This document shows, piece by piece, positions 1 through 8,203 of a stretch of DNA of 40,590 bases. The position numbers were made by a program, and so were the translations under genes. The notes under the pieces were generated by a model that saw only the letters and a list, made by a program, of their open reading frames with translations, did not search any database and was not told the DNA's origin. Position 1 is the stretch's first letter; each line of letters starts with the position of its first letter. Origin of the DNA: Patescibacteria group bacterium (GTDB lineage: Bacteria > Patescibacteriota > Minisyncoccia > UBA6257 > JAAZHW01); NCBI GenBank assembly GCA_022711075.1, contig JAKLFS010000002.1, positions 1 to 40,590 on the forward strand, read 5' to 3'.

Positions 1-402
1 CGGATTCTCAAGGAGCGGGGGATTGATTTGGTGGTGATGGCCGGTTGGGATTTGATTTTGTCCAACGTATTTTTAAAAGAGTTTCCTAATGCCGTGATTA
101 ATATTCATCCTTCGCTTTGTCCGTCTTTCCCGGGTTTGGAAGCGCCGAAGCAGGCCTTGGAGTACGGCGCGAAAATTACCGGTTGCACCTTGCATTTTGT
201 GCCGGATGAGGGAGTGGATACCGGTCCGGTTATTTTTCAGCGAGCAGTTGAGCTAAATAATAGCGACACCTTGAAATCGCTGGAAGATAAAATTCATGAG
301 CAAGAAGAAGAATTACTTTGCGAGGGCATTGGAGCTTGGGTGGAGGGGAGGATTAAGGTTGAAGGAAGAATTGTAAAAATTTCTCCGCCTCCAACTTTTT
401 AA
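1..402 (+). CDS. purN: Phosphoribosylglycinamide formyltransferase-like protein, C-terminal part (5' end outside window)
   Basis: The reading frame is open from base 1 to the TAA at 400-402, so this is the last 133 residues of a longer protein whose start lies upstream of the window. The motif INIHPSL followed by PSFPGLEA carries the Asn and His of the formyltransferase active site. The later stretch TGCTLHFV-DEGVDTGPVI carries the catalytic Asp region and is much closer to PurN than to methionyl-tRNA formyltransferase. PurN transfers a formyl group from 10-formyl-tetrahydrofolate to glycinamide ribonucleotide in purine synthesis. No other purine gene is visible, so a complete pathway cannot be claimed; a salvage-dependent organism keeping a formyltransferase for another substrate is possible. 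The family is clear, the exact substrate is inferred. Confidence 0.82.
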   Translation, partial: RILKERGIDLVVMAGWDLILSNVFLKEFPNAVINIHPSLCPSFPGLEAPKQALEYGAKITGCTLHFVPDEGVDTGPVIFQRAVELNNSDTLKSLEDKIHEQEEELLCEGIGAWVEGRIKVEGRIVKISPPPTF

Positions 403-425
403 CTCATACTAATAAAGTATGAGTT
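401..425 (+). terminator. AT-rich hairpin at the purN stop codon
   Basis: AACTCATACT (401-410) and AGTATGAGTT (416-425) form a perfect 10-bp inverted repeat around a 5-nt loop, starting inside the purN stop codon. It is AT-rich and has no following T-run, so it is a weak intrinsic terminator at best. It may instead protect the 3' end of the mRNA. Confidence 0.4.
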
Positions 426-480
426 AAAGGAAAAGACAAGTCTCGGGTTTAGGCGTTTAATTTATAAAAAATGAAAAAAT

Positions 481-999
481 ATGAGCTTAGATTATCAAAC
501 TTTTAAAATTATCAATGATTTTGCCGGGAAAAATGCGATTTTAGATAAAGTCGGAGTGTTTTGTGCCGAGTATCTGCCGTATATTATCGGCGTTGGCGCT
601 CTGATTTTTGCGCTTTACTGGTTTGTTAAAAATAAAAGCTGGAAAGTTGTCTGGCAGGCGCTACTGGCGATAATTTTAAGCCGTGGAATCATTACCGAGG
701 CCATCCGTTTTTTGTGGCATCGGCCGCGGCCGTTCGTTAGCCACTTCGTCAATTCGTTGCTCAATCACGATGCCAGCGGTTCTTTTCCCTCTGGTCACAC
801 CACGCTTTTATTTGCTCTATCATCAGCGATTTATTTTTGGAATAAAAAAATCGGCTGGTTATTTTTCATTTTGAGTTTTTTGGCTTGTTTCGCCAGAATT
901 TTTGTCGGCGTTCATTATCCGTTAGATATTTTAGGCGGGATAGTAATTGGCGTATTTTCCGGTTGGCTGATTAATAAAATTAGCAAAAAGCTTAGGTAG
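481..999 (+). CDS. PAP2-family membrane phosphatase (undecaprenyl-diphosphatase-like)
   Basis: The 172-residue protein has about five hydrophobic segments and all three PAP2 signatures: R76-X6-R83-P84 (usual first Lys replaced by Arg), P103-S-G-H106, and R139-X5-H145-X3-D149. His145 is the expected nucleophile and His106 the general acid. Bacterial members of this size (BcrC/PgpB type) usually dephosphorylate undecaprenyl diphosphate or related lipid phosphates on the outer face of the membrane, recycling the carrier for cell-wall and glycan synthesis. That role would suit the glycan genes at 6913-13704. The ATG at 481 is used; an ATG at 471 is in another frame. There is no clear ribosome-binding site. 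Lipid specificity is inferred from the family. Confidence 0.88.
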   Translation: MSLDYQTFKIINDFAGKNAILDKVGVFCAEYLPYIIGVGALIFALYWFVKNKSWKVVWQALLAIILSRGIITEAIRFLWHRPRPFVSHFVNSLLNHDASGSFPSGHTTLLFALSSAIYFWNKKIGWLFFILSFLACFARIFVGVHYPLDILGGIVIGVFSGWLINKISKKLR

Positions 1000-1020
1000 T
1001 TGTAAGACGCTAATTAAAAT

Positions 1021-1052
1021 AAAAAAAACAGGTCGCTTGAGGCGACCTGTTT
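1021..1052. terminator. Bidirectional intrinsic terminator between convergent genes
   Basis: AACAGGTCGC (1027-1036) pairs perfectly with GCGACCTGTT (1042-1051) around a 5-nt loop. On the minus strand the hairpin is followed by an eight-base T-run (the A-run at 1021-1028), a strong terminator for the hsp20 operon. On the plus strand it ends the PAP2 gene with a shorter T-run. Confidence 0.85.
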
Positions 1053-1060
1053 CATTTCTT

Positions 1061-1504
1061 CTAATCCGCTTTAATTTTTACTTTTTTAATCTTGGCTTTG
1101 TCTAATTTGGGCATTTTCACGGTTAAAATTCCATTTTTTAGCGAAGCACTGACGCGGTCGCTGTCAATTTCTACGGGTAGAATAACCGATCGGCTGAACC
1201 TTCCCCAATAGCATTCTTGATAAAAATAGTCATCCGACTTCACCGTTTCCTCTTGTGATCTCTGGCCTTTGATGGTAATCATGTCGTTCACGATGGAGAT
1301 ATCAATGTCTTCGGGCTTGACGCCGGCCACGGCTGATTTAATGATGATTTCCTGGGGCGTTTGGTAAACGTCGATCGTCAGTTGGCCTTCCGATTCCAGC
1401 CAGCCCTCTTCTTTTTCTTTGGAAGCAGAATCCTGGACTTCCAAGTCGACTTCTTTTTCGTCACTACTCGGTCGGAAAAGCGATTTAAATTTAGCATTAG
1501 CCAT
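1061..1504 (-). CDS. Small heat-shock protein, Hsp20/alpha-crystallin family
   Basis: This is a 147-residue protein whose residues about 40-133 form an alpha-crystallin domain. It includes the family signature near residues 120-132 (A-x-L-x-N-G-I-L-T-V-x-x-P). Residues 1-38 form a charged N-terminal arm, and the short basic tail lacks a clear I-x-I anchoring motif, though VKIK at the end may substitute. Hsp20 proteins are ATP-independent holdases that bind unfolding proteins in the cytoplasm. It starts 12 bases after the PrsW-like gene, so it is probably co-transcribed with valS and that protease. No CIRCE-type element is seen upstream. The start is the ATG at 1504; stop is TAG. Confidence 0.93.
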   Translation of the reverse strand: MANAKFKSLFRPSSDEKEVDLEVQDSASKEKEEGWLESEGQLTIDVYQTPQEIIIKSAVAGVKPEDIDISIVNDMITIKGQRSQEETVKSDDYFYQECYWGRFSRSVILPVEIDSDRVSASLKNGILTVKMPKLDKAKIKKVKIKAD

Positions 1505-1516
1505 AAATGTGAAGAT

Positions 1517-2299
1517 TTATTTTTTTATTCGGCAATTTTTTAATTGGCGGAAAGCTCGACTGACTATCGCGCCTGAAATTACTAATAAGATAACGAGAAT
1601 GAGCGGGTATACGAACCCTTCGCTGATATTCATTATAAGATAATTATACACCGAATGCAAAACCGTGGCGAGTAAAATTCCGGCGGGAAAGGCGATAAGT
1701 AAAGCCGGAAACTTTTTTTTACAGGTTCTGGTGAATGACCAAAAATAGCCGATAATGGCAGCGGAGATGGCATGGAGCAAAACCGTGGCCAGAAACCTGA
1801 TGGCGGCCGTTGCCATCAGATTGACTAAAATCGTATCGGAAAATTGGATATTGAATATTCCTTGCCAGGTGAGAATCGCGCCGCTGCCGAAAATCGTGGA
1901 GAAATAAACTTTCAGGTTTTCCGCCGCCGCAAAGCCCAAGGCAGCCGTAATCATATAAATCATCGGATCATTGGTTTCATCGCGAAAATAGCGATTTTTG
2001 ATCGTGCTGATGCGGGCAGCCAGAAATTTCAAGATTTCTTCCAAGAAGGGGTAAAAGAACAAAAAGAGTATTGCTCCTAATTGGCTATTGGGATTATTTT
2101 GGACAAACGGCCGAAACCAAACGTTTTCCGCTTGGCTGCCGATAATGGTTACCAGTCCGCCTAAGACGAAAGTCAAAAGCAGATAGCGTTTGGGTTCGGG
2201 CCGGCCGTCTTTTTTTAGAAAATAAAACAGCCAAGCGACGCTCGGCACTACCGCTAGAAGGAAAAGAAAAAGTAGTTTTGACAATCCCTCCCAATTCAT
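1517..2299 (-). CDS. PrsW-family intramembrane glutamic-type protease
   Basis: The 260-residue polytopic protein has about eight hydrophobic segments. The PrsW motifs are present: E87-E88-x-x-K91, F123-xxx-E127, His176 in the LLHA segment and His215 in LHSVYN. In Bacillus, PrsW cleaves an anti-sigma factor within the membrane; substrates in reduced genomes are not known. The ATG at 2299 was chosen over a TTG at 2323 because the latter would overlap valS, while the ATG sits 4 bases after the valS stop. It lies between valS and hsp20, so a stress-linked membrane-proteolysis role is plausible but inferred. No anti-sigma factor or sigma factor gene is visible nearby. Confidence 0.82.
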   Translation of the reverse strand: MNWEGLSKLLFLFLLAVVPSVAWLFYFLKKDGRPEPKRYLLLTFVLGGLVTIIGSQAENVWFRPFVQNNPNSQLGAILFLFFYPFLEEILKFLAARISTIKNRYFRDETNDPMIYMITAALGFAAAENLKVYFSTIFGSGAILTWQGIFNIQFSDTILVNLMATAAIRFLATVLLHAISAAIIGYFWSFTRTCKKKFPALLIAFPAGILLATVLHSVYNYLIMNISEGFVYPLILVILLVISGAIVSRAFRQLKNCRIKK

Positions 2300-2303
2300 A
2301 AGA

Positions 2304-4508
2304 TTATATCGGCCATTCCTCAATCATTAATAATTTTTTCTCCTTGATCGGAAGTTTTTGATAGATTTCCTCCGTGATGAACGGCATAAAAGGATGAAGA
2401 AGCTTCAAATTGGTTTTTAAAATTTCCAGGAGCAGATATTGGCTGGCTAACCGCTCATTTTTATCAGCGGATTTTAGGCGTGGTTTCACGCTTTCAATTA
2501 TTTTATCGGCAAAGGTGTGCCAGAAATAATGATAGATTTTTTCTCCAGCCGCATAAAAGCGGAAATTTTCCATATCTTTCGTCACCTCCTTAATGAATTT
2601 CCCCAGTTCCTTGAGAATTTTTTTGTCGCCATCGGTCAGGGTCGGTTTTGACAACGGAGCAAAATCTTCCAAGTTCATCATTACGAATTTGCTGGCATTC
2701 CAAATTTTATTGGCAAAATTGCGGTAGCCGCGGATTTTTTCTTCGGAAATAATCGGGTCATTGCCCGGCGCATTCCCTATAATCAGGGCCAGACGCAAGG
2801 CGTCGGTGCCGTATAGATCAATGACGCCCAAGGGATCAATGGCATTATTTTTGGACTTAGACATTTTTTGGCGGTCTTTATCTCTGATTAAGCCATGGAG
2901 ATAAACGTGTTCAAAGGGAATTTTTCCGGTAACATAAAGTCCAAACATTATCATTCTGGCTACCCAGAAGAAGAGAATGTCCCAACCCGTTTCCATAATT
3001 GAAGTTGGATAAAACCTTTTGAAATCATCGGGCCGACAAGCTTGTAGGGTGGCAAAGGGCCATTGGCCCGAGGAAAACCAGGTATCAAACACATCACTTT
3101 CTTTTTTAAAGGAATTGTTATTGCATTTTGGGCACCTGTCGGGCCGGCCGTTTTCTATAAAGAGAATGTCTTGGCCGCATTTCGCGCAGTACCAAATCGG
3201 AATGGGAATGCCCCAAACAATTTGCCGTGAGATGTTCCAGTCGCGGATATTTTTCATCCAGTGATTAAAAATTTTTTCAAATTTTTTGCTGACGAATTTA
3301 ACTTTTCCCGATTTCACCGCTTCTGTCGCCAGATCGCGCAGGGATAATTTTCCGCTTTTGGGCGCCTCTGTCATTTTCACAAACCATTGAGTACGAGGCA
3401 GGGGTTCAATGGTGTTTTTACATTTATAACAAACAGAAACCTGATGCTTATAATCTTCAATTTTTTCCAAAGCTCCGGCTTTTTCCAGGATTTCAATGGA
3501 TTTGGTTCTGGCCTCCAGAATTTTCAAGCCGTTTAATTCGCCGGTCAGCTCGTTCATTCTTCCGTCCCAGCCGATAATTTGGTAATCAAGCGGTAACGAA
3601 TGATTTTTTCCGATTTCAAAGTCAACGCTGTCGTGAGCCGGCGTGATTTTTAAGGCGCCGGTTCCGAAATCCTTATCTACCGCGCTGTCGCTGATTACTT
3701 TGATGGCATCGCCGTATTTCCCTCTATTTTTAATCAGGGGATTGGTGACGGATTTCCCGATAAAGTTTTTGTACTGCTTGTTTTGGGGGTGAACGGCAAT
3801 GGCGAAGTCGCCGGGAATCGTTTCGGGCCGGGTAGTGGCCACGATTATGAATTCTTTGGGATTATCAGCCAGAAAATATTTTACATAATATATCTTATCG
3901 TTTCTTTCTTCCCAATTGATTTCCAAATCCGAAAGCGCGGTTTGGTGTTTGGGGCACCAATTAACAATGCGGCTAGCGCGGTAAATCAAGCCGTCGTCAT
4001 ACATTTTTTTGAACGTTTGATAGACTGTTTTGATGATGTTTGGATCAAGCGTGAATTTTTCCCTGGACCAATCGCAGGAAGCGCCTAATTTTTTTATCTG
4101 GTCTTCCATGTGGGATTTGTTGGTTTGGGTAAAATCCCAGATCATTTTATAAAGTTTTTCCCGGCCGCCTTCTTGTTTCAAAATTTCAAACCGGCTGCTG
4201 CCTTCTTTTTCCAATTTTTTTTCAAATACCACTTGGGTTTCAAATCCGGCGTGGTCCGCTCCGGGCAGCCACAAAGTTTTAAAGCCGCGCATCCTTTTAT
4301 ATCTGATCATTATGTCTTCGGTGGCGGTGGTTAGGGCATGACCCAGGTGCAAGGAGCCGTTGGCATTGGGCGGCGGCATTATAATGGTGAACGGTTTCTG
4401 ATGGCGCTCGGGTAGGTTATCAGGGTTGAAAAAACCCGATTCTTCCCATAAGCGGTAAATTTTTTCCTCTGTTTCGTTTGGATTATATGAAGACGAATTA
4501 TCGGGCAT
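2304..4508 (-). CDS. valS: Valyl-tRNA synthetase (C-terminally minimal)
   Basis: The 734-residue class I synthetase charges tRNA-Val. It shows HLGH at residues 54-57, KMSKS at 548-552, and ATTRPET in the CP1 editing domain that removes mischarged threonine. DHAGFETQ and NWCPKHQTALSDLE are typical of ValRS rather than IleRS or LeuRS. Cys pairs near 360-363 and 440-462 suggest zinc-binding knuckles. Most bacterial ValRS are about 860-950 residues; this one ends shortly after the anticodon-binding domain, at the HPFMPFITEEIYQ segment, and lacks the C-terminal coiled coil. It is first in an operon with the protease and hsp20. The ATG at 4508 lies about 3 nt from the predicted transcription start, so the mRNA may be leaderless. 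Confidence 0.97.
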   Translation of the reverse strand: MPDNSSSYNPNETEEKIYRLWEESGFFNPDNLPERHQKPFTIIMPPPNANGSLHLGHALTTATEDIMIRYKRMRGFKTLWLPGADHAGFETQVVFEKKLEKEGSSRFEILKQEGGREKLYKMIWDFTQTNKSHMEDQIKKLGASCDWSREKFTLDPNIIKTVYQTFKKMYDDGLIYRASRIVNWCPKHQTALSDLEINWEERNDKIYYVKYFLADNPKEFIIVATTRPETIPGDFAIAVHPQNKQYKNFIGKSVTNPLIKNRGKYGDAIKVISDSAVDKDFGTGALKITPAHDSVDFEIGKNHSLPLDYQIIGWDGRMNELTGELNGLKILEARTKSIEILEKAGALEKIEDYKHQVSVCYKCKNTIEPLPRTQWFVKMTEAPKSGKLSLRDLATEAVKSGKVKFVSKKFEKIFNHWMKNIRDWNISRQIVWGIPIPIWYCAKCGQDILFIENGRPDRCPKCNNNSFKKESDVFDTWFSSGQWPFATLQACRPDDFKRFYPTSIMETGWDILFFWVARMIMFGLYVTGKIPFEHVYLHGLIRDKDRQKMSKSKNNAIDPLGVIDLYGTDALRLALIIGNAPGNDPIISEEKIRGYRNFANKIWNASKFVMMNLEDFAPLSKPTLTDGDKKILKELGKFIKEVTKDMENFRFYAAGEKIYHYFWHTFADKIIESVKPRLKSADKNERLASQYLLLEILKTNLKLLHPFMPFITEEIYQKLPIKEKKLLMIEEWPI

Positions 4509-4517
4509 GATGTTTTA

Positions 4518-4546
4518 ATTGTATTTTAAAAACGCGATTTTCGCAA
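4518..4546 (-). promoter_or_regulatory. Promoter of valS operon (sigma-70 type)
   Basis: Read on the minus strand, TTGCGA (4546-4541), a 17-nt spacer and TACAAT (4523-4518) match the housekeeping consensus well. Nine bases separate the -10 box from the valS ATG, so the expected start site is about 3 nt before the AUG. Confidence 0.65.
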
Positions 4547-4569
4547 CTCTTTTGAGGCATTTGATTTAT

Positions 4570-4598
4570 TTGCTATTGGTCAATTTTCAGGGTAAAAT
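4570..4598 (+). promoter_or_regulatory. Promoter of the coupling ATPase-efp-glycan gene run
   Basis: TTGCTA (4570-4575), a 17-nt spacer and TAAAAT (4593-4598) form a good sigma-70-type promoter, divergent from the valS promoter. The predicted start is near 4605, about 17 nt before the ATG at 4622. Confidence 0.55.
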
Positions 4599-4621
4599 TA
4601 AATTAATTGATCAAAGCCCTT

Positions 4622-6310
4622 ATGCAAAAAGACGTTACAATTTTCGCTGAAACCAATTTCCGCAACCAGCGGGTCAAATTCGGCATTAAAACCGATGATC
4701 GCCGCAAGCATATGTATGCCATCGGTAAAACCGGCATGGGTAAGACTGTAATGCTGGAAAATATGGCGATTGACGACATTCGGGCTGGCCGCGGTTTAGC
4801 CTTCATTGATCCACACGGCGAATCCGCCCAGCGCCTGTTGAGTTTTGTGCCCAAAGAACGTTTGAACGATGTGATTTATTTCTGTCCTCCGGATTTGAAT
4901 TTCCCCATCGCTTTCAATCCGCTGGAGGCGATTTCCGAGGAACATCATCATTTGGTGGCTTCCAGTATTTTGGAAATTTTTAAGAAAATTTGGCCCGATG
5001 TTTGGAGCGCAAGGATGGAATACATTCTCAATAATTGTTTGATGGCGCTTTTGGAATATTCCGATTCCACCCTGTTGGACATTATGCGGCTTTTGACTGA
5101 CAATGATTTCCGGAAAAAAATCGTGGACAGCCTTAAGGATCCGGTAGTAAAAAATTTCTGGGTCAATGAATACGCTCGATACAATGAAAGATTTCAAACC
5201 GAGGCCATTGCACCGATTCAAAACAAAGTGGGTCAGTTTTTGACCAACCCTTTGATTCGGAATATTATCGGCCAGAAAAAATCTTCTTTTGATATCCGCA
5301 AGGCGATGGATGAGGGAAAGATTTTGATTGTCAACATTTCCAAGGGTCTGATGGGTGAGTCCAATTCCGCTCTTTTGGGCGCGATGATGGTGACGAAGAT
5401 TGAACAAGCAGCGATGAGCCGGGCTGACGTGCCGGAAAGCGAGCGTCCCGACTTCTTCCTTTATGTTGATGAATTTCAGACATTTGCCACTGAGTCTTTT
5501 GCCAACATTCTTTCTGAGGCGCGTAAGTACCATTTATCTTTGATCATCTCCCACCAATACATTGCCCAGTTGCCGGAGCCGGTGAAATTCGCCATTTTCG
5601 GCAACGTCGGCACGTTTGTCGTTTTCCGGGTTGGCGCCGAAGATGCCGAGTGGCTGGAAAAGGAATTTGAGCCGGAGTTTATGGCCAACGACCTGGTGAA
5701 CTTGGCGAAATACAATATTTATTTAAAATTGATGATTGACGGAATGACCTCTAAGGCTTTTTCCGCCAGCACTTTGGCGCCCTATCCGATTCCGGAAGAA
5801 GATTCGGCTCCGACCATTATTGAATATACGCGAACGAAATACGCCGTTCCGAGGCTGCAGATTGAAACGGAAATTACTCAGGAATGGTCAAAAATAGATA
5901 ATCACGAAGAAGCAGGAGGAAGGCGCGATCAGGGCGGGAGAGGAGAAGGGCGGGAAAGGTCCAAACCCGTTAAAAAACCTTTCAGTGATTTTTGCTGGGT
6001 GTGCGGTCAGGAAACGGATGTGGCCTTTCAGCCCGATGGCCGCCGTCCGATTTATTGCAAGAATTGCTACGATGGCGTGAAAGCCGGAGAAATAATTCCG
6101 CCTACCAAGCCCAAAAAATTGGAAACGCTCATCGTGAAGAGCGCCAGCGTTAAAAATTTATCCAGTCGGGAGAAGGAAGAAAAACCCGAATTTCCCAAGC
6201 GCCCCGGGGTTAATTTGGACGAGTTGAGAAAATCTTTGCAGGAATCTTTGGGCAAGCTGCAAAAAAAGGAGGAAGATAAAAAAGAGGAGACGTCGTCGGA
6301 CTCTCAATAA
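4622..6310 (+). CDS. Type IV secretion coupling-type (TraD/VirD4-like) ATPase with C-terminal zinc ribbon
   Basis: The 562-residue protein has a Walker A at residues 35-42 (GKTGMGKT) and a Walker B at about 277-284 (DFFLYVDE) followed by FQTFAT. FIDPHGES near residue 62 and IISHQY near 308 are typical of VirD4/TraD coupling ATPases and HerA/FtsK relatives, which move DNA or protein substrates. There is no N-terminal membrane anchor. A low-complexity Arg/Gly/Glu linker (about 430-450) leads to a zinc ribbon with C458-x2-C461 and C479-x2-C482, then a charged tail. No other secretion or conjugation gene is nearby. The ATG at 4622 is preferred to a TTG at 4607 because of the promoter. Its substrate is unknown. 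Confidence 0.82.
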   Translation: MQKDVTIFAETNFRNQRVKFGIKTDDRRKHMYAIGKTGMGKTVMLENMAIDDIRAGRGLAFIDPHGESAQRLLSFVPKERLNDVIYFCPPDLNFPIAFNPLEAISEEHHHLVASSILEIFKKIWPDVWSARMEYILNNCLMALLEYSDSTLLDIMRLLTDNDFRKKIVDSLKDPVVKNFWVNEYARYNERFQTEAIAPIQNKVGQFLTNPLIRNIIGQKKSSFDIRKAMDEGKILIVNISKGLMGESNSALLGAMMVTKIEQAAMSRADVPESERPDFFLYVDEFQTFATESFANILSEARKYHLSLIISHQYIAQLPEPVKFAIFGNVGTFVVFRVGAEDAEWLEKEFEPEFMANDLVNLAKYNIYLKLMIDGMTSKAFSASTLAPYPIPEEDSAPTIIEYTRTKYAVPRLQIETEITQEWSKIDNHEEAGGRRDQGGRGEGRERSKPVKKPFSDFCWVCGQETDVAFQPDGRRPIYCKNCYDGVKAGEIIPPTKPKKLETLIVKSASVKNLSSREKEEKPEFPKRPGVNLDELRKSLQESLGKLQKKEEDKKEETSSDSQ

Positions 6311-6322
6311 GCAAATAAAACT

Positions 6323-6892
6323 ATGTTAGGAATTAATGACCTAAAGCCAGGAGTTGTTTTTATCATGGATGATCAGCCCTACGAAGTTTTATGGGTTAAT
6401 CATCTGAAGATGCAGATGCGCAAGCCGGTGTTGCAGACCCGGGTGAAGAATTTAATCAACGGAAAAGTATTGGAGAAAAATCTTTCGCATTCCGAGTCTT
6501 TTGAGGAAGCGGAGGTGGAGCGAGCTCATGTTCTTTATCTTTATAATCATCGGGGAGAATATTGGTTTTGCGATCCCAAGGATCGCGCCAAAAGATTTCA
6601 ATTACCGGAAGAATTATTGGCTGACAGCAAGTATTATTTGAAGCCCAATACGGAAATAGATGCTTTTAAGTTCAATGACCAAGTGATAAACATCAATTTG
6701 CCGATTAAAATGGATTTTCAGGTAGTAGAAGCGCCGCCGGGAATCAAAGGCAATACGGCTCAGGGCGGCACAAAAATCGTTACCATTGAATCCGGAGCAC
6801 AGATTTCAGTTCCGCTTTTCATTGAAGAAGGAGATGTTATTAAAGTGAACACTGAACGCGGAGAGTACGTGGAGCGAGTGCAAAAGCGTTAA
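6323..6892 (+). CDS. efp: Translation elongation factor P
   Basis: The 189-residue protein matches EF-P over its full length: an N-terminal KOW-like domain and two OB folds, ending in GDVIKVNTERGEYVERV. EF-P enters the ribosome next to the peptidyl-tRNA and relieves stalling at consecutive prolines. The tip loop, usually KPGKG, reads KMQMRKP here and appears two residues longer, but a lysine still falls at position 34, where the modified residue sits in E. coli. No EpmA, EpmB or other modification enzyme is visible. It starts 12 bases after the coupling ATPase and 20 bases before the flippase gene, so it is likely co-transcribed. Confidence 0.96.
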   Translation: MLGINDLKPGVVFIMDDQPYEVLWVNHLKMQMRKPVLQTRVKNLINGKVLEKNLSHSESFEEAEVERAHVLYLYNHRGEYWFCDPKDRAKRFQLPEELLADSKYYLKPNTEIDAFKFNDQVININLPIKMDFQVVEAPPGIKGNTAQGGTKIVTIESGAQISVPLFIEEGDVIKVNTERGEYVERVQKR

Positions 6893-6912
6893 AGAAAAAT
6901 GCGGCCTGGTTT

Positions 6913-8199
6913 ATGAGCCTGCAAACGTTATTTTTTGAAAATCTTTCGCCAAAACAAACTGTTTTTAAAAACAGTTTTTGGCTTTTTTTAGGCCAGGGCA
7001 TCGGTAAGTTCTTCAAATTTTTTTTACTGCTGGCCGCAGCCCGTATTCTGGGCCCGACTGATTTCGGCGCCTTTAATTATTTATTTTCCATCGCCTCCTT
7101 GTTTTTTATCTTTTCTGATTGGGGGGTCAGCGCTCTGGTGATCCGTGATTACCAGAATGACTCCATCGATAAAGAAAAATACATCAGAAGCGCGGCCGGA
7201 TTGAAGATAATCTTAGTGGCCGTAGCCTTCCTGGCGGTTTTAGCCGGTTTGTTGTTTTTTCAAAACCCGGTTTTTAAAACCACCTTAATCTTATTGGCGG
7301 TTTTTTTGGTCGTCTCTAATCTCCGCGACTTTATTGTTTACCTTTTTCGTGCTTTTCAAAAGATGGAAAAAGAATTTTGGCTGGTGCTGGCGGAAAATTT
7401 CTCACTTTTAGTTGTCGGCCTCTCTCTTTTGTTGATTTATAAAAATATCATTTCTTTAAGCTTAGCCTATATTGGCAGTATGGTTGTCAGCGCGGCGCTG
7501 GCTTTAATTTTGTTCAAAAATTATTTCTCCTATCTTAAACCGAGATGGCCTAAGGATGAACTGAAAAAATTATTGAGCAATGGGGCGCCGATTATGTTTT
7601 GCGGTCTCCTTTCCTTTATATTTTTTTCCACCGATCAGATAATTTTAGGAAAGTTGCGCGGCACTACCGAAGTTGGCTATTATTCCATTGCGACCAAAAT
7701 TATTCTTTTGGTTAATACAATCGCGACCTTATTGATGACGGCAGTTTTTCCTTATTTGGCTTCACAAGTGCATAATGCGCAAAAAGTAATAAAGATTTTT
7801 AAAAAAACCCTGTTGGCTTTTATCGTTTTGAGCCTTTTCTTGGCGGTTTTGGGTATGCTCTCGGCGCCGATTATCCCCTTGATTGTCGGTTCGCAGTACG
7901 GCCCATCGGTTAGCCTCTTCCGGTTTTTTATTTGGATCATAGTTTTTATGTTTCCGGTTGCCTTATTTGATTACATTCTTTTTGCTTATAATAAACAATG
8001 GCTGAATTTTTGGTTTACTTCCGCTTGTGCCGTTATCAACGTCATTTTGAATTTTACCCTCATTCCTCGTTACGGAATGTTCGGGGCAGCTACGGCGAGC
8101 ATCATAGCTCAATTTTTGAATTTCGTCATTAGCTGGTATTTGTCGCGGAAGGTGATGGCCAACGCGCTAAAATCCTTGCCCGCCACTCTTAATTTATAA
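6913..8199 (+). CDS. Flippase for lipid-linked glycans (Wzx/MATE-like polysaccharide transporter)
   Basis: The 428-residue integral membrane protein has about 12-14 hydrophobic segments. It begins with the pattern seen in oligosaccharide flippases: a short amphipathic start, NSFWLFLGQGIGKF, then ARILGPTDFGAFNYLF. This family (MOP superfamily) moves lipid-linked oligosaccharides from the inner to the outer face of the cytoplasmic membrane. It heads a run of glycosyltransferase genes and lies 4 bases before the methyltransferase gene, which supports a surface-glycan role. The transported glycan cannot be predicted. No Shine-Dalgarno sequence is seen. Confidence 0.9.
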   Translation: MSLQTLFFENLSPKQTVFKNSFWLFLGQGIGKFFKFFLLLAAARILGPTDFGAFNYLFSIASLFFIFSDWGVSALVIRDYQNDSIDKEKYIRSAAGLKIILVAVAFLAVLAGLLFFQNPVFKTTLILLAVFLVVSNLRDFIVYLFRAFQKMEKEFWLVLAENFSLLVVGLSLLLIYKNIISLSLAYIGSMVVSAALALILFKNYFSYLKPRWPKDELKKLLSNGAPIMFCGLLSFIFFSTDQIILGKLRGTTEVGYYSIATKIILLVNTIATLLMTAVFPYLASQVHNAQKVIKIFKKTLLAFIVLSLFLAVLGMLSAPIIPLIVGSQYGPSVSLFRFFIWIIVFMFPVALFDYILFAYNKQWLNFWFTSACAVINVILNFTLIPRYGMFGAATASIIAQFLNFVISWYLSRKVMANALKSLPATLNL

Positions 8200-8203
8200 A
8201 AGT

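Noticed and set aside
4796..5533. A 245-codon open frame on the minus strand inside the coupling ATPase gene
   Set aside because: It is antisense to a well-supported gene with Walker motifs, its translation resembles no family, and it has no promoter or ribosome-binding site of its own.
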